Source: Methanosphaera sp. ISO3-F5 (GTDB lineage: Archaea; Methanobacteriota; Methanobacteria; Methanobacteriales; Methanobacteriaceae). Taken from it: DNA of 64,000 nucleotides. The notes beneath the pieces were generated by a model. That model did no database searches, was not told the DNA's origin, and saw only the letters and a program-made list of their open reading frames with translations. The position numbers and the translations under genes were made by a program. This document shows, one piece after another, positions 9,368 through 18,111 of this stretch. Numbering within the stretch: the first letter of the stretch is position 1; each line of letters starts with the position of its first letter. The DNA lies in NCBI RefSeq assembly GCF_034480035.2, contig NZ_CP118753.2, positions 2,442,045-2,506,044 on the forward strand, read 5' to 3'.

Positions 9368-9541
9368 TTAGTCCTCCAAGGCTTCTTGTTGTTTTTTTAG
9401 TATTCTTCTATATTTTCCGTATTTGTCTTGTGGAGAATATCTTGCTGGAAATATTACTCCTGTTTTTTCATTACAGTCAGGACATTTTTCTTGTAATGTG
9501 TATTCCATACATTTGTTGCATCGTCTCATCTGAAATTTCAT
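9368..9541 (-). CDS. nop10: Nop10, H/ACA ribonucleoprotein subunit
   Basis: 57 residues, from MKFQMRRCNKCMEYTLQEKC to KKQQEALED. The four-Cys zinc ribbon has Cys at 8, 11, 20 and 23, followed by the family pattern FPARYSPQDKYGKYRR. Nop10 supports Cbf5 in guide-RNA-dependent rRNA pseudouridylation. Normally it directly follows the aIF2-alpha gene; here an alpha/beta hydrolase gene and an origin-like box lie between. Confidence 0.95.
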   Translation of the reverse strand: MKFQMRRCNKCMEYTLQEKCPDCNEKTGVIFPARYSPQDKYGKYRRILKKQQEALED

Positions 9542-9591
9542 AATATTATATTAATCGTATTCTTACTTATAAGTGCTTATTAATTTTTTTT

Positions 9592-9603
9592 TTACACTTG
9601 CAA
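9592..9603 (+). promoter_or_regulatory. solitary origin-recognition-like box
   Basis: TTACACTTGCAA, flanked by a T-run and by TGTATGTCTGG, lies between nop10 and the hydrolase gene. It matches the boxes at 63272-63872. Including flanks, 23 of 24 bases match the reverse complement of the copy at 56649. It could bind the Orc1/Cdc6 initiator, or serve as a termination or regulatory site. Confidence 0.5.
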
Positions 9604-9622
9604 TGTATGTCTGGATTTTTTT

Positions 9623-10597
9623 TTATTTGAATTGTTTCATGAATTCTTCTAGTTCATCTTTTATTTTATTTAGTTGACTTGAACCAATATGTCCTATGTG
9701 TGAATTATATACAACTAGTTTAGAATCATGTATTAGTGAGTGCATAGGTATAGCATCCAATTCTGGTGGGAAATATTGATCCTCCTTTATGGCAATTATG
9801 AGAGTTGGTGCTATTATATTTGATACCTTGCCTGTTAAGTCATAGTTTATTGTTGCTTTATTTCTATAATATGCATCATAAACATTTTCTTCAGAATCTT
9901 CTTGTGCAAATTCATCCATATAATTATCAATTTCTTCCTTAGTCAAATCCATATAATACTGTCTGGATAATCCAAAAGAGTACATTGCTTTACTGGATAA
10001 TTGTAATGATCGTTTCATTTGCTTATCAGGACTTCCAAAATCTGGGTCTGATTCAATAATATCATTCATTACTTTTCCAATAATATAATTTTGTCCACCC
10101 ACCTTATAACTACTGACCAATGATATTACAAAAGCAATATCATTAGGATAATATGCTGCCCATGTTAAAGCTTCAAAACCTCCCATAGAATTTCCTATAA
10201 GTCCTAACGGATTAATTATATTCAAGGCTTCTTTCAGAAACATTCTGTTAAAATTTACCATATCCAATACAGTATATTCAGGATATTCATTGAACATATC
10301 TGATGTGCTGGGACTGCTACTTCCAGGTGTTCCAAGAGTAGATAAAGAAACAAAAAATAGTTTATTTGTGTCAAATGCTAAATTTTCACCAATAGCCTCT
10401 TTGATACGTTTTATTGATGCATAATTTCCACTTGTTCCATGAAAATATATGACTGCATTTGTTATATGTCCTTCTTCATCATATTTTGGTGTTCCGAATG
10501 TTATATATTCGACTTTTAAATTTTCTAAAGTTGTACCATTATTAAATGTGAAATTATTTAGAGTATAATAATCTGGATTAATAGATTCTATTTCCAT
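9623..10597 (-). CDS. alpha/beta hydrolase of the homoserine O-acetyltransferase (MetX)-like family
   Basis: 324 residues. The core has a nucleophile elbow GLIGNSMGGFEAL (Ser), a late acidic residue in IIAIKEDQYFPPE and a His in NSHIGHIGSS, giving a complete triad. Early motifs VEYITFGTP and AVIYFHGTSGNYAS, and the layout with a lid insertion (about 190-240), match the MetX-like group. The substrate cannot be read: MetX proper is longer and has an RFDT-type acyl pocket, so this may be an esterase or acyltransferase of another kind. The ribosome site is GAGGAC. It interrupts the conserved aIF2-alpha/nop10 pair, suggesting later insertion. Confidence 0.8.
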   Translation of the reverse strand: MEIESINPDYYTLNNFTFNNGTTLENLKVEYITFGTPKYDEEGHITNAVIYFHGTSGNYASIKRIKEAIGENLAFDTNKLFFVSLSTLGTPGSSSPSTSDMFNEYPEYTVLDMVNFNRMFLKEALNIINPLGLIGNSMGGFEALTWAAYYPNDIAFVISLVSSYKVGGQNYIIGKVMNDIIESDPDFGSPDKQMKRSLQLSSKAMYSFGLSRQYYMDLTKEEIDNYMDEFAQEDSEENVYDAYYRNKATINYDLTGKVSNIIAPTLIIAIKEDQYFPPELDAIPMHSLIHDSKLVVYNSHIGHIGSSQLNKIKDELEEFMKQFK

Positions 10598-10660
10598 AAA
10601 AAGTCCTCAAAAATAGTTTTAAAAAATAATTATAAAAAAAAGTATGTGAATGGAATAAAT

Positions 10661-11443
10661 TTAATCATCTAATTCACGATGGAAACTACCTTCTCCATCA
10701 TTTTCTTCAATCATTCCAATACATTTATCAGCTGACTCTTTTAATATTTTTTCAGCTGTAGGGTAATCTTGTGCTGTTACCATCACTCTGTATTTAGGTG
10801 CTCCCACACATTGAACTTCAACATTATCTGATTCAATAGATTCTAAAGCTTCAATAATTATTTCTACACCATTTGGTTTATATGAAGTTATGTCTATGTA
10901 TCCAGTGATTTGCACTTCTGGAGTTGAAATGTTTTTCTTAGCTACATCAGTTATTATTTTTGCCCATTCTTCATCGACATCAATTGCTAATAAAACTTCT
11001 TCACCCTCATCAGAAGCTAACTCAAATCCTTCATATAAGTCCCCGAATTCTTCCATTATCAGATATCCTACTTCATCATAAGCCTCATCTAAGGTTTTAT
11101 TGATTGATCTTGCAGATATCTCTAATAATTTTTCTGCTTTTTGTTCTATTTTCCATTGTTGAATTCTACGGGTTCTTTGATCTTCACGAATACGTTTTAA
11201 TGAAGCATCAACATGACCTTTTTTAGGGTTTACTCTAAGTACACGTGCTACAATTTTTTGGTTTTCTCGTACATAATCTCTTATGTTTTTTACCCAACCA
11301 GAAGATACTTCAGATATGTGAATAAATGCTTCTTTTCCTTCATATTCTTCTAGTTTAGCGAATGCACCATAACCTAATACTTTATGAACTGTTCCAACAA
11401 TTAGATCACCTTCTTCAGGCCATTCTTTGTTCATTCTAACCAT
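10661..11443 (-). CDS. translation initiation factor aIF2, alpha subunit
   Basis: 260 residues. The N-terminal S1 domain (about 10-85: [20 protein letters not shown], then [19 protein letters not shown]) is followed by a helical domain and the C-terminal alpha/beta domain ([11 protein letters not shown], then [20 protein letters not shown]). It forms aIF2 with beta and gamma subunits and delivers initiator tRNA to the small ribosomal subunit. The sequence reads [14 protein letters not shown]; the inner Met at residue 4 is a second possible start. It follows rpl44e and rps27e in the usual archaeal order. Confidence 0.96.
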   Translation of the reverse strand: MVRMNKEWPEEGDLIVGTVHKVLGYGAFAKLEEYEGKEAFIHISEVSSGWVKNIRDYVRENQKIVARVLRVNPKKGHVDASLKRIREDQRTRRIQQWKIEQKAEKLLEISARSINKTLDEAYDEVGYLIMEEFGDLYEGFELASDEGEEVLLAIDVDEEWAKIITDVAKKNISTPEVQITGYIDITSYKPNGVEIIIEALESIESDNVEVQCVGAPKYRVMVTAQDYPTAEKILKESADKCIGMIEENDGEGSFHRELDD

Positions 11444-11480
11444 ATAATCACCTGGATTTAGTAATCTTGTTGTGTGTTAT

Positions 11481-11660
11481 TTAGTGGTTTAATACTTCTA
11501 CAATTTGTGCATAAATTTTAGAACGTCCACCTTTTGGTTCAACTAATGTTTTACCACAGATAACACATTTTACTGTTGAAGCTGCGTGGTCAAATATAAC
11601 TTGGTGGTTTTCACAGTCACCACATTTTACTTTTAAGAAATTACTTTGTTGTTTAGCCAT
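11481..11660 (-). CDS. rps27e: ribosomal protein S27e (eS27)
   Basis: 59 residues starting [20 protein letters not shown]. The zinc ribbon is CGDC then CVICG. A longer frame reaches 11675, but GGAGGAAC lies five bases before the ATG at 11660, which decides the start. It lies 29 bases after rpl44e and 37 bases before the aIF2-alpha gene. Confidence 0.97.
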   Translation of the reverse strand: MAKQQSNFLKVKCGDCENHQVIFDHAASTVKCVICGKTLVEPKGGRSKIYAQIVEVLNH

Positions 11661-11689
11661 TAAAAGTTCCTCCATTAATAAATATTTGC

Positions 11690-11971
11690 TTAGTTGGATA
11701 CAAATTCAACTTTTCCTGCACGGAAACCTGAGCCTTTGATGTGAGATTTTCCACATTCTTTACATTTGTATCTTAAGTCTAATTTTTTAACAGGTTTACT
11801 TCCTGATGGTAAAGGCCTTGGGTAACCTCTGTAACCAGCAGTTACACGTCTGAACTGACGTTGACCCCATTTAAGTTCACTTGCTTTTCTTCTTTTGGAT
11901 GTGTGTACTTCGTGTACTGTGTGTGTTTTACATTTTGGACAGTAAGTCCTTCTTTCTCGTGGTATTTTCAT
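11690..11971 (-). CDS. rpl44e: ribosomal protein L44e (eL42)
   Basis: 93 residues. The start [20 protein letters not shown] and the later CKECGKSH pair form the zinc site. The middle [20 protein letters not shown] matches the basic rRNA-binding segment of the family. It is first in the rpl44e-rps27e-aIF2-alpha run and is preceded by 334 bases without a gene. Confidence 0.98.
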   Translation of the reverse strand: MKIPRERRTYCPKCKTHTVHEVHTSKRRKASELKWGQRQFRRVTAGYRGYPRPLPSGSKPVKKLDLRYKCKECGKSHIKGSGFRAGKVEFVSN

Positions 11972-12305
11972 CTTTTCACCTCGTCATTATGTAAATTAAT
12001 TAAATGATAATTAATTTTAATAAAGCATGATTATACTTTAATTCGATAAAATATTTGAATAAATTAGATAGAATTTATTCTTTAAAAAAATATAATACAA
12101 TTTCTTGTATCGTATTACACAAACAAATATTTTTATGGTCTACATAACTGATTCTATAGCCATATATTTGTTTATAAATAGTTTTCCTAATTGTTCGTTA
12201 AACTTAGAACAATCAATAATTTATCTATATTATATTATATTAACCATCTATATTTATAATTAATTATTTTGAAAAACAGATTTAAAAAAAACAATAATAA
12301 AAATA
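11972..12305. other. 334-base intergenic region upstream of rpl44e
   Basis: No reading frame or RNA gene is visible. It separates the 3' end of gins51 from the translation operon and must hold the promoter of the latter. Sequence is mostly A/T with one inverted repeat at 12190-12213. The length is unusual in this otherwise compact minus-strand run, so a long leader or regulatory region is possible. Confidence 0.5.
12190..12213. promoter_or_regulatory. inverted repeat, candidate operator
   Basis: ATTGTTC (12190-12196) and GAACAAT (12207-12213) are perfect 7-bp arms separated by ten bases, a full-turn spacing suited to a dimeric regulator. It lies about 220 bases upstream of rpl44e and 93 bases downstream of the gins51 stop. 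Confidence 0.35.
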
Positions 12306-13331
12306 TTACTTGATAACATTTATAACATCATTATCACTTAAAATTTTAACTATTGATTCTGGTAATAAAACAATATCATCAACAGAAAAAGGACCATAAG
12401 TTTTTTCATTCTCATCAAGAATATCAGTTGGTATATCCTTCTTAAATTCAACCAATTCTTCAGTATTAAATGTAGTTTCAACAGTTACTTCAGATTCCAA
12501 TTCCGTATTATTTTTTTCTTCAGAAACTTCTTCAACTATATTTTCCAGATTATCCTCTGGTTTTGGTTCATTCTGTAATGAAACTGTGTCTTCTTCGGGT
12601 GGCTTAGGGCCTTTAAATGGTGTGGTTATATCTCGTTTTACTGGCTTAACAGGATTATTATTTTCATCCAGTAAAATATCATCCGGAGCTTGACCAAACA
12701 TCATTGCTATTTGACTTTCATCAAGTAGTGGTGCTTTAGGCTTTGAAGTCTTTTTATTTTCATTAATTTCTGGTTCTGCAACATCATCACTAGGAGTGCT
12801 TATTGTATCTTCAGGTTCAACTTCCTCTTTAGAAGGAACTTCCTCAACCACTGGTTCTTCTTCAACTGCTGGTTTTTCTTCAACTTTTCTTTCAGTAGGC
12901 TTGAAACCAATTTTTGTTTCATTAGACCTGTTTAAAATAATCTTATCCATCAAATGTTCTCTATGATCCACCAGCATATCTACAATTTTCCTATAAAACT
13001 CCTCTTCCTCAGGTGTAGTATTATATGGTATCACATCGTACAGGTCAGAATCTTTTTTATGTCCTTTAAAAATATCATGACCCTTCTGAACATTGGTTGC
13101 TGCAGTACTTACTATTTTAAATTCTCTTCTTTCACAAATTTCTGTTGTAATTCTTTGAGCATCACGTAATTGATATGCTTCCAATGATAGAGGATTATTG
13201 TTAACCATTTTTAATAATTTTTGAAGGTAATTTGAAGCATCAGTATAAAAAGAATCATCTACCTCAGATAATGTACCAGTAGTTCTTTCTTTTTTCTGAA
13301 TATCCCTTAATTTTTGAAAAAAAGTATCCAA
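12306..13331 (-). CDS. gins51: GINS51 (Gins15-type) replication factor with long acidic insert
   Basis: 341 residues. The N-terminal helical A domain (about 1-135) contains LRDIQKKERTTGTLSEVDDS and the EEEEFYRKIVDMLVDHREHL region. A long low-complexity stretch rich in Glu, Pro and Thr (about 150-300) follows. The small C-terminal B domain is recognisable by KTYGPFSVDDIVLLPESIVK. Archaeal GINS51 partners GINS23 and binds MCM and the RecJ-like Cdc45. The start is TTG at 13331, preceded by AGGGGA. It lies directly after the PCNA gene on the same strand, the usual archaeal arrangement. Family members are often below 200 residues; the insert explains the length. Confidence 0.82.
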   Translation of the reverse strand: MDTFFQKLRDIQKKERTTGTLSEVDDSFYTDASNYLQKLLKMVNNNPLSLEAYQLRDAQRITTEICERREFKIVSTAATNVQKGHDIFKGHKKDSDLYDVIPYNTTPEEEEFYRKIVDMLVDHREHLMDKIILNRSNETKIGFKPTERKVEEKPAVEEEPVVEEVPSKEEVEPEDTISTPSDDVAEPEINENKKTSKPKAPLLDESQIAMMFGQAPDDILLDENNNPVKPVKRDITTPFKGPKPPEEDTVSLQNEPKPEDNLENIVEEVSEEKNNTELESEVTVETTFNTEELVEFKKDIPTDILDENEKTYGPFSVDDIVLLPESIVKILSDNDVINVIK

Positions 13332-13378
13332 TTAAATTCCCCTATTATGAATTATCCTTAAAAAAATATGGAGAGTAA

Positions 13379-14110
13379 TTAATCTTCTTCTATTCTAGGA
13401 GCTAATAAAAATGATAATTCTCCTTCATCGTTCATTAATTCTAAAACTAAAGTTAATGGCATGTCATCTCCAAATTGAACATATGTCTTGTCTGCAAATT
13501 TTTCTGCTTTGAGCATTTCTTTAATATTTTCTATTGCATAAATTGCTTTAGCTGTTTCTGATAATTGTTCACCATGAAGATATTCTACTTTTGCATCAGC
13601 GAAATCACCAACAGCTTCTAATGTAAGATTATCTTCATCAACATTAAATGAAACCCTGTCAGCTACTATTTCAATGTCTTGTATTGCTTCTTTAAGTGTA
13701 GCTATTGGTATTGATATGTTTACAGGATATTCTATTTGTGGTTGTGCTGGAGTATCATATTCTAAATCAATGAGTTTTACTTTGAAAGTTTTCTTAATTG
13801 CTCCTTCAAAGGTTAATATAAGACTTCCTGCATCTACTGTTAATTCCATAACATCATCAGATTTGGATCTTTTAAGCACTTTCATTAATTCTTCTGTGTC
13901 TAAGTTTAGTTTGATTGGTTTATCACATTCATATATATCAAATAAACTTTCTTTTAATTCTAAATGCACGTAAGTAATGTGACTTCTATCAATAGCATTT
14001 AATCTTAGTCCGTCTGAGTCTACTTCTATTTGTACTTCGTCAACGATTGATGATATTGCATCAAAACTTGTTTTAAAAATACTTGGGTCGCTTAATACTA
14101 GTTTGAACAC
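13379..14110 (-). CDS. pcn: PCNA sliding clamp
   Basis: 243 residues. Begins [20 protein letters not shown], with the DNA-facing segment [19 protein letters not shown], the interdomain connector around [18 protein letters not shown], and the C-terminal [12 protein letters not shown] typical of clamps. It forms a trimeric ring that tethers polymerase, ligase and FEN1. The start codon is GTG with GGAGAG nine bases upstream. It is in line with gins51. Confidence 0.97.
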   Translation of the reverse strand: MFKLVLSDPSIFKTSFDAISSIVDEVQIEVDSDGLRLNAIDRSHITYVHLELKESLFDIYECDKPIKLNLDTEELMKVLKRSKSDDVMELTVDAGSLILTFEGAIKKTFKVKLIDLEYDTPAQPQIEYPVNISIPIATLKEAIQDIEIVADRVSFNVDEDNLTLEAVGDFADAKVEYLHGEQLSETAKAIYAIENIKEMLKAEKFADKTYVQFGDDMPLTLVLELMNDEGELSFLLAPRIEED

Positions 14111-14238
14111 TATGCCATACTCTCCTTAAAAATAATTTTTATAATATTTTTTTTTAATATATTTTAATCTTTGATAAACATGGATATTAAATTTTATTCT
14201 CCAATGACATAAATTATTATTAAAAATAGATTCAGGTT

Positions 14239-14251
14239 AAAAAAAATAGTT
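14239..14251 (-). terminator. ACTATTTTTTTT termination motif
   Basis: On the minus strand this reads AACTATTTTTTTT, downstream of the two-span protein gene ending at 14299. It is one of about a dozen copies found after genes in this window. Confidence 0.5.
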
Positions 14252-14298
14252 CAACTATTGGAATGAATAGAGGGTCATGCGTTAATTATATAGGGAGA

Positions 14299-15174
14299 TT
14301 ATTTCTTATTTTTCTTATTTCTTGGTTGTGGCTTAGATGATGAATCCATATCATCCATCATATTAGTTAAGTTGTTTAACCCGGATAATTTCATTATTTC
14401 TTTGTAGAATGATAATATAATTAAGATTATACCTAATAATATTAATCCCATAGCTATGGATTCATGTTCTCCGTACATAACATGGTCAGATATTTTAACT
14501 ACATCTTGCATTGCCTGGAATATACCAATCAATGTAATGATTATACCTACTGCTATCATTATTATTTTTGAAAATGATATTCTGCGAACGGTAATTTTAG
14601 GAAGTGGATTTTTTTCTATTATTTTATCTGTATCAAATTGATTAAGTAATGGTACTCCATCACTATCTACTTTAACATTGTCAATGATTTTTGTATCATC
14701 ATTTAATGATTTTTCCTTATCATCAAATTTATGTACTTGTTTTTTTGGTCTAGCTATAGGTTTTTTATCTTTTTTATTTAATCCTAGTTTAGAGGATAAA
14801 TCAAATTTTTTACCTTTTTTAGGTGTTTTATTTGGTTTTTGTGGTTTAACTTCTTTGTTTAAAACTGTTTCTTCCTGATTATCTTTTTCAGCATTTACAT
14901 TATTGAAATCTACCTGTTCTATTTCATCCATCAACTGGAATTTTTCATCTTCAATATTATGATTTTGTTTTTTAGAACTAGGTTCAGAACCCTTAATGAT
15001 TTTTCCACTTTCACTATCATATTCGGGAACATTTTCTAAATTTTTTTGTTCAAATTCATCAAAGAAGTCTTTTTCAGTTTCTATAGTGAAATTATCATCC
15101 AATACATTTAATTCTTCTAAAGGATCATAGTTTTCATTACTTCCTTTGTTTGAACTTTTTTTATTGTTAGTCAT
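14299..15174 (-). CDS. hypothetical membrane protein with two C-terminal spans
   Basis: 291 residues. The first 200 are polar, rich in Lys, Asn, Asp and Glu, and look disordered. Two membrane spans follow (IIMIAVGIIITLIGIFQAM and SIAMGLILLGIILIILSFY), then a charged tail (DDMDSSSKPQPRNKKNKK). The topology suggests a large cytoplasmic N-terminus and a hairpin in the membrane. I do not recognise the family. The AAGTGAT ribosome site supports the start. It sits between tfs and the PCNA gene, a replication/transcription context that may be coincidental. Confidence 0.7.
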   Translation of the reverse strand: MTNNKKSSNKGSNENYDPLEELNVLDDNFTIETEKDFFDEFEQKNLENVPEYDSESGKIIKGSEPSSKKQNHNIEDEKFQLMDEIEQVDFNNVNAEKDNQEETVLNKEVKPQKPNKTPKKGKKFDLSSKLGLNKKDKKPIARPKKQVHKFDDKEKSLNDDTKIIDNVKVDSDGVPLLNQFDTDKIIEKNPLPKITVRRISFSKIIMIAVGIIITLIGIFQAMQDVVKISDHVMYGEHESIAMGLILLGIILIILSFYKEIMKLSGLNNLTNMMDDMDSSSKPQPRNKKNKK

Positions 15175-15317
15175 GATAAATCACTTCAACCAAAAATACT
15201 AAAATATTTATGATTATATTTTAATTTTTCAAATAATAAATAATTTACTATTATACCTTTTCCTTTTAAAAGAAAATATGAGAATCAAATTAAAAAAAAT
15301 ATATTACGATTAGTTAT

Positions 15318-15635
15318 CTAATCGTATTCCCTCCATGTATAATCACATTCTGTGCATCTGAAAAATCTTGTTTCTGATTCATCTGCACTTCTTGTTTGTT
15401 GTAACCACCAAAATGCTATTTTATTATCACATTTTGGACAGATTACTTTAATAGTTGGTAATGTTTTCACATTTCCATCAGTTACTATGATAGTATCTTC
15501 TTTATCTACTTTTTCCGATACTTCATATTGTTTTTTGGATTCCTCAGTAACTACTTTTTCATAACCGCAAGCATCACATGAGAATTTACCTTCTTTTGGA
15601 AATAGTACTTTTCCACAGTCTGGACAAAATTCCAT
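15318..15635 (-). CDS. tfs: TFS, archaeal transcription cleavage factor (TFIIS-like)
   Basis: 105 residues. The N-terminal zinc ribbon has [10 protein letters not shown] then CDACGY. The C-terminal TFIIS-type ribbon has [20 protein letters not shown], the catalytic DE pair and [15 protein letters not shown]. It inserts into the RNA polymerase pore and triggers RNA cleavage in backtracked complexes. The ribosome site GGAGAA supports the start. The neighbourhood holds RNA polymerase subunit L and exosome Csl4. Confidence 0.96.
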   Translation of the reverse strand: MEFCPDCGKVLFPKEGKFSCDACGYEKVVTEESKKQYEVSEKVDKEDTIIVTDGNVKTLPTIKVICPKCDNKIAFWWLQQTRSADESETRFFRCTECDYTWREYD

Positions 15636-15707
15636 TTATAATCATTTCTCCTACTAATTTGTTTTTTTATTAATAATATATTTGTTAATAATATACCATA
15701 TAATTAT

Positions 15708-16112
15708 TTAAAATATTCCCGAATCTCTTAATATAATATTATGATCAAATGCTAAATTTAAATTCTTTAATTTATTAATTTCAATAAATTTTGCATCTTT
15801 AGCATCTGAATCTGATTTTAATGATCCTCCAATTATTTTTGCTGTGAATGCTACGGTTACCGTATGCCCTCGGGGATCCCGGTTAGGATCTGAATATACT
15901 CCGACTAATTTTGTCAATTCTATGTCTAATCCTGTTTCTTCTTTAGCTTCTCTTACTGCTGCATCTTCAACTTTTTCACCATACTCAACAAATCCTCCAG
16001 GTATAGCCCAATGATCCATGTAAGGATTATTAAGTCTTTTTATTAGTACTATTTGACCGTCTTTAACAATTATAGTATCTACTGTTAATGCTGGATTTCT
16101 ATATTCTGTCAT
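15708..16112 (-). CDS. Nudix hydrolase, ADP-ribose pyrophosphatase-like
   Basis: 134 residues. The Nudix box is complete: G(x5)E(x7)REAKEETGL within GGFVEYGEKVEDAAVREAKE. The N-terminus NPALTVDTIIVKDGQIVLIK and HWAIPGGFVEYGE suggest an ADP-ribose or nucleotide pyrophosphatase. The middle GVYSDPNRDPRGHTVTVAFT also fits ADP-ribose-type members. Substrate is not decidable from sequence alone. It lies between tfs and rpoL on the same strand. Confidence 0.92.
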   Translation of the reverse strand: MTEYRNPALTVDTIIVKDGQIVLIKRLNNPYMDHWAIPGGFVEYGEKVEDAAVREAKEETGLDIELTKLVGVYSDPNRDPRGHTVTVAFTAKIIGGSLKSDSDAKDAKFIEINKLKNLNLAFDHNIILRDSGIF

Positions 16113-16183
16113 GAAAATAAATTTATTAAAAATAGTTAATGAAATTAGTGTTAAAAAGTGTATTAAAAAAAGTTTTAGAAGAA

Positions 16184-16450
16184 TTATTCATTGAATGCAT
16201 TATTTAATGCTTCTTTGAATTCTGTTGCTTCTGATTTTACTGTTTCTGAAGCTGTTATTATTGATTCTTGTGGATTAGAACTTACTACTTCAAATTCTGG
16301 TTGACCAATTAAGGGATGTGTTATATCATATGCTGCTGCACTTACTTCATCCTGTGCCATTAGTCTTTTTCTTAAAATATTACATATTGTATGACTTTCA
16401 CCAGTTATTTCTAGAACTACGTGTTCTGGTTCATTTTTTATATATTTCAC
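16184..16450 (-). CDS. rpoL: RNA polymerase subunit L (Rpo11)
   Basis: 88 residues. The signature GESHTICNILRKRLMAQDEV, followed by AAYDITHPLIGQPEFEV, is the alpha-like dimerisation fold that pairs with subunit D in polymerase assembly. It starts two bases after the csl4 stop, so the pair is probably translationally coupled. Confidence 0.96.
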   Translation of the reverse strand: MKYIKNEPEHVVLEITGESHTICNILRKRLMAQDEVSAAAYDITHPLIGQPEFEVVSSNPQESIITASETVKSEATEFKEALNNAFNE

Positions 16451-16452
16451 CT

Positions 16453-17031
16453 TTAAAAACCTCCATAATTACTTGATATATTTCGTGAATCAATTTTACC
16501 ACATTCACATACTAATTGGTTATTATCAAGTTTCATAAATTTACGACAATCGGTACACATTGCCTTTATAACACCAGTATCCTCTTCAGACGTGCTTAAA
16601 TCTATATATTCTGCTCCGTATATGTTCAATACTTTTGCTTCTACTATATCTCCTATTTTAAACATCTCATGTAATGAGGATATGAAATCAGTGTTAGCTT
16701 TTGATATATGGATAAATCCCTTATATCCTGTCACTAATTCTCGATTAAATCCTTTTATCATTTTTATTGTTACCAGTGCTTTATTCTGTTTGACTTCCGT
16801 AATATGACCTATAACATAATCTCCTTCTTTAAGAAAACTTGGAGGATTACTTGCTTGTATGGATATTGTTTTTTCATCCTTATCTATGACAATCCTTCCA
16901 TTAATACTTGCTTTAACGAATCCATCCTCTATGTATGTCCATTCTGATGGTATGTACTCTTCATAGGTACATAATACTTCTCCAGGCAGAACGAAGTCAT
17001 TTTCTTTATGAAACATAATTACATTACTCAA
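16453..17031 (-). CDS. csl4: exosome subunit Csl4
   Basis: 192 residues. The N-terminal domain (VLPGEVLCTYEEYIPSEWTY), a central S1 RNA-binding domain (about 60-150: GDYVIGHITEVKQNKALVTI and KGFIHISKAN) and a C-terminal zinc ribbon (CTDCRKFMKLDNNQLVCECG) form the cap subunit of the archaeal exosome. It recruits DnaG and substrates to the Rrp41/42 ring. It is in line with dph2 upstream and rpoL downstream. Confidence 0.95.
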   Translation of the reverse strand: MSNVIMFHKENDFVLPGEVLCTYEEYIPSEWTYIEDGFVKASINGRIVIDKDEKTISIQASNPPSFLKEGDYVIGHITEVKQNKALVTIKMIKGFNRELVTGYKGFIHISKANTDFISSLHEMFKIGDIVEAKVLNIYGAEYIDLSTSEEDTGVIKAMCTDCRKFMKLDNNQLVCECGKIDSRNISSNYGGF

Positions 17032-17088
17032 GCTATTATCAGAATTATATAATATATTATTTATTTTCTTTATAAATAATAAAAGTAT

Positions 17089-18102
17089 CTATAATTGTTC
17101 ATCATGGATAATTATTTCATCCATCATGTAATCATCCCAGTCCCTTAAGCCAAGAACTATCTCCAACTCCTGAGGCGTAAGTACTGGTTTCTTGTACATT
17201 GCACTGTCATCTATAGCAATTCTAGGACATGCAGTCATAACAAATGCATCAAGATTGTAAGGTAACAGTAAATCCGGTGATATGTAATCCATGTTAAGTA
17301 TTTGTGCTTCATAACCCTGTTGTCTTATCATTTCCTTAAGCTTTAATGCTAAATCAAACCTTAGTTGACCTTTCTTGGATGACATTATAATACCAAATGA
17401 TTTAGCATCACCTGCCTTTGTTATTCGGGCAAACCGTACACGTATAATTTTATCAGCAAATTCTTCAATATCACGTGATTTTCCTATGAATGGATCGGCC
17501 ACTACCACTTTCTTGTTTGTGAATAGTTTCACTCCCAATGCATGGAAATCTCCACTACCCACATATATTACTACATCCACATCCAGATTTTTTATTGAAG
17601 TGAAATTACATCCAAGTACTTGTCCTTTACCAGTTCCCTGCCCATTATCCAGTTTTACATCATATCCTCTGTCCCGGATTGTTTTTATCATTTCATCTAT
17701 TTTATGTATGTGTTGGGTTGTAGTTACAAGTCCTACTGTTTTAACATCATCATCCAGTTTACTGAGTGCATCAATTATTGGTGCTTCAACATCAGCCGTA
17801 GAGTGTGCTTCAATAAATAGTACAGGACAATCTGTCCTGATAGGAAGGGGAGTATGAGCAAAGTGTACAACAAGGTCAATATGCTTATTTACCTTAATAT
17901 CAGCCAAATCACAAGCTCCGAAACATGGATCAGCATCTATAATTATGTTAACATCTGGTAATTCCTTTTGTATTGTGTTTGAAACGCTGACTGCATCACT
18001 CTTTAATCCTTCAGGAAACTGTAAAATAACATTCGTTGCATCTATTTTTTTTATCTTATCTATTATTACATCAATTTTGTAATCATAATTAAGAGTAGCC
18101 AT
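17089..18102 (-). CDS. dph2: Dph2, diphthamide synthase (3-amino-3-carboxypropyl transferase)
   Basis: 337 residues. Dph2 uses a [4Fe-4S] cluster and S-adenosylmethionine to make the first intermediate of diphthamide on the elongation factor 2 histidine. The three domains each supply one cluster Cys: DADPCFGACDLAD, GQVLGCNFTS and MTACPRIAIDD. The start NYDYKIDVIIDKIKKI and LQFPEGLK match the family. It is nine bases from the hpt stop, in an apparent hpt-dph2-csl4-rpoL operon. Confidence 0.95.
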   Translation of the reverse strand: MATLNYDYKIDVIIDKIKKIDATNVILQFPEGLKSDAVSVSNTIQKELPDVNIIIDADPCFGACDLADIKVNKHIDLVVHFAHTPLPIRTDCPVLFIEAHSTADVEAPIIDALSKLDDDVKTVGLVTTTQHIHKIDEMIKTIRDRGYDVKLDNGQGTGKGQVLGCNFTSIKNLDVDVVIYVGSGDFHALGVKLFTNKKVVVADPFIGKSRDIEEFADKIIRVRFARITKAGDAKSFGIIMSSKKGQLRFDLALKLKEMIRQQGYEAQILNMDYISPDLLLPYNLDAFVMTACPRIAIDDSAMYKKPVLTPQELEIVLGLRDWDDYMMDEIIIHDEQL

Positions 18103-18111
18103 AATAATAAC

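Noticed and set aside
8643..9371. 242-codon plus-strand frame
   Set aside because: It is a shadow of the PAC2 gene on the other strand: Leu-rich, no ribosome site, no family pattern.
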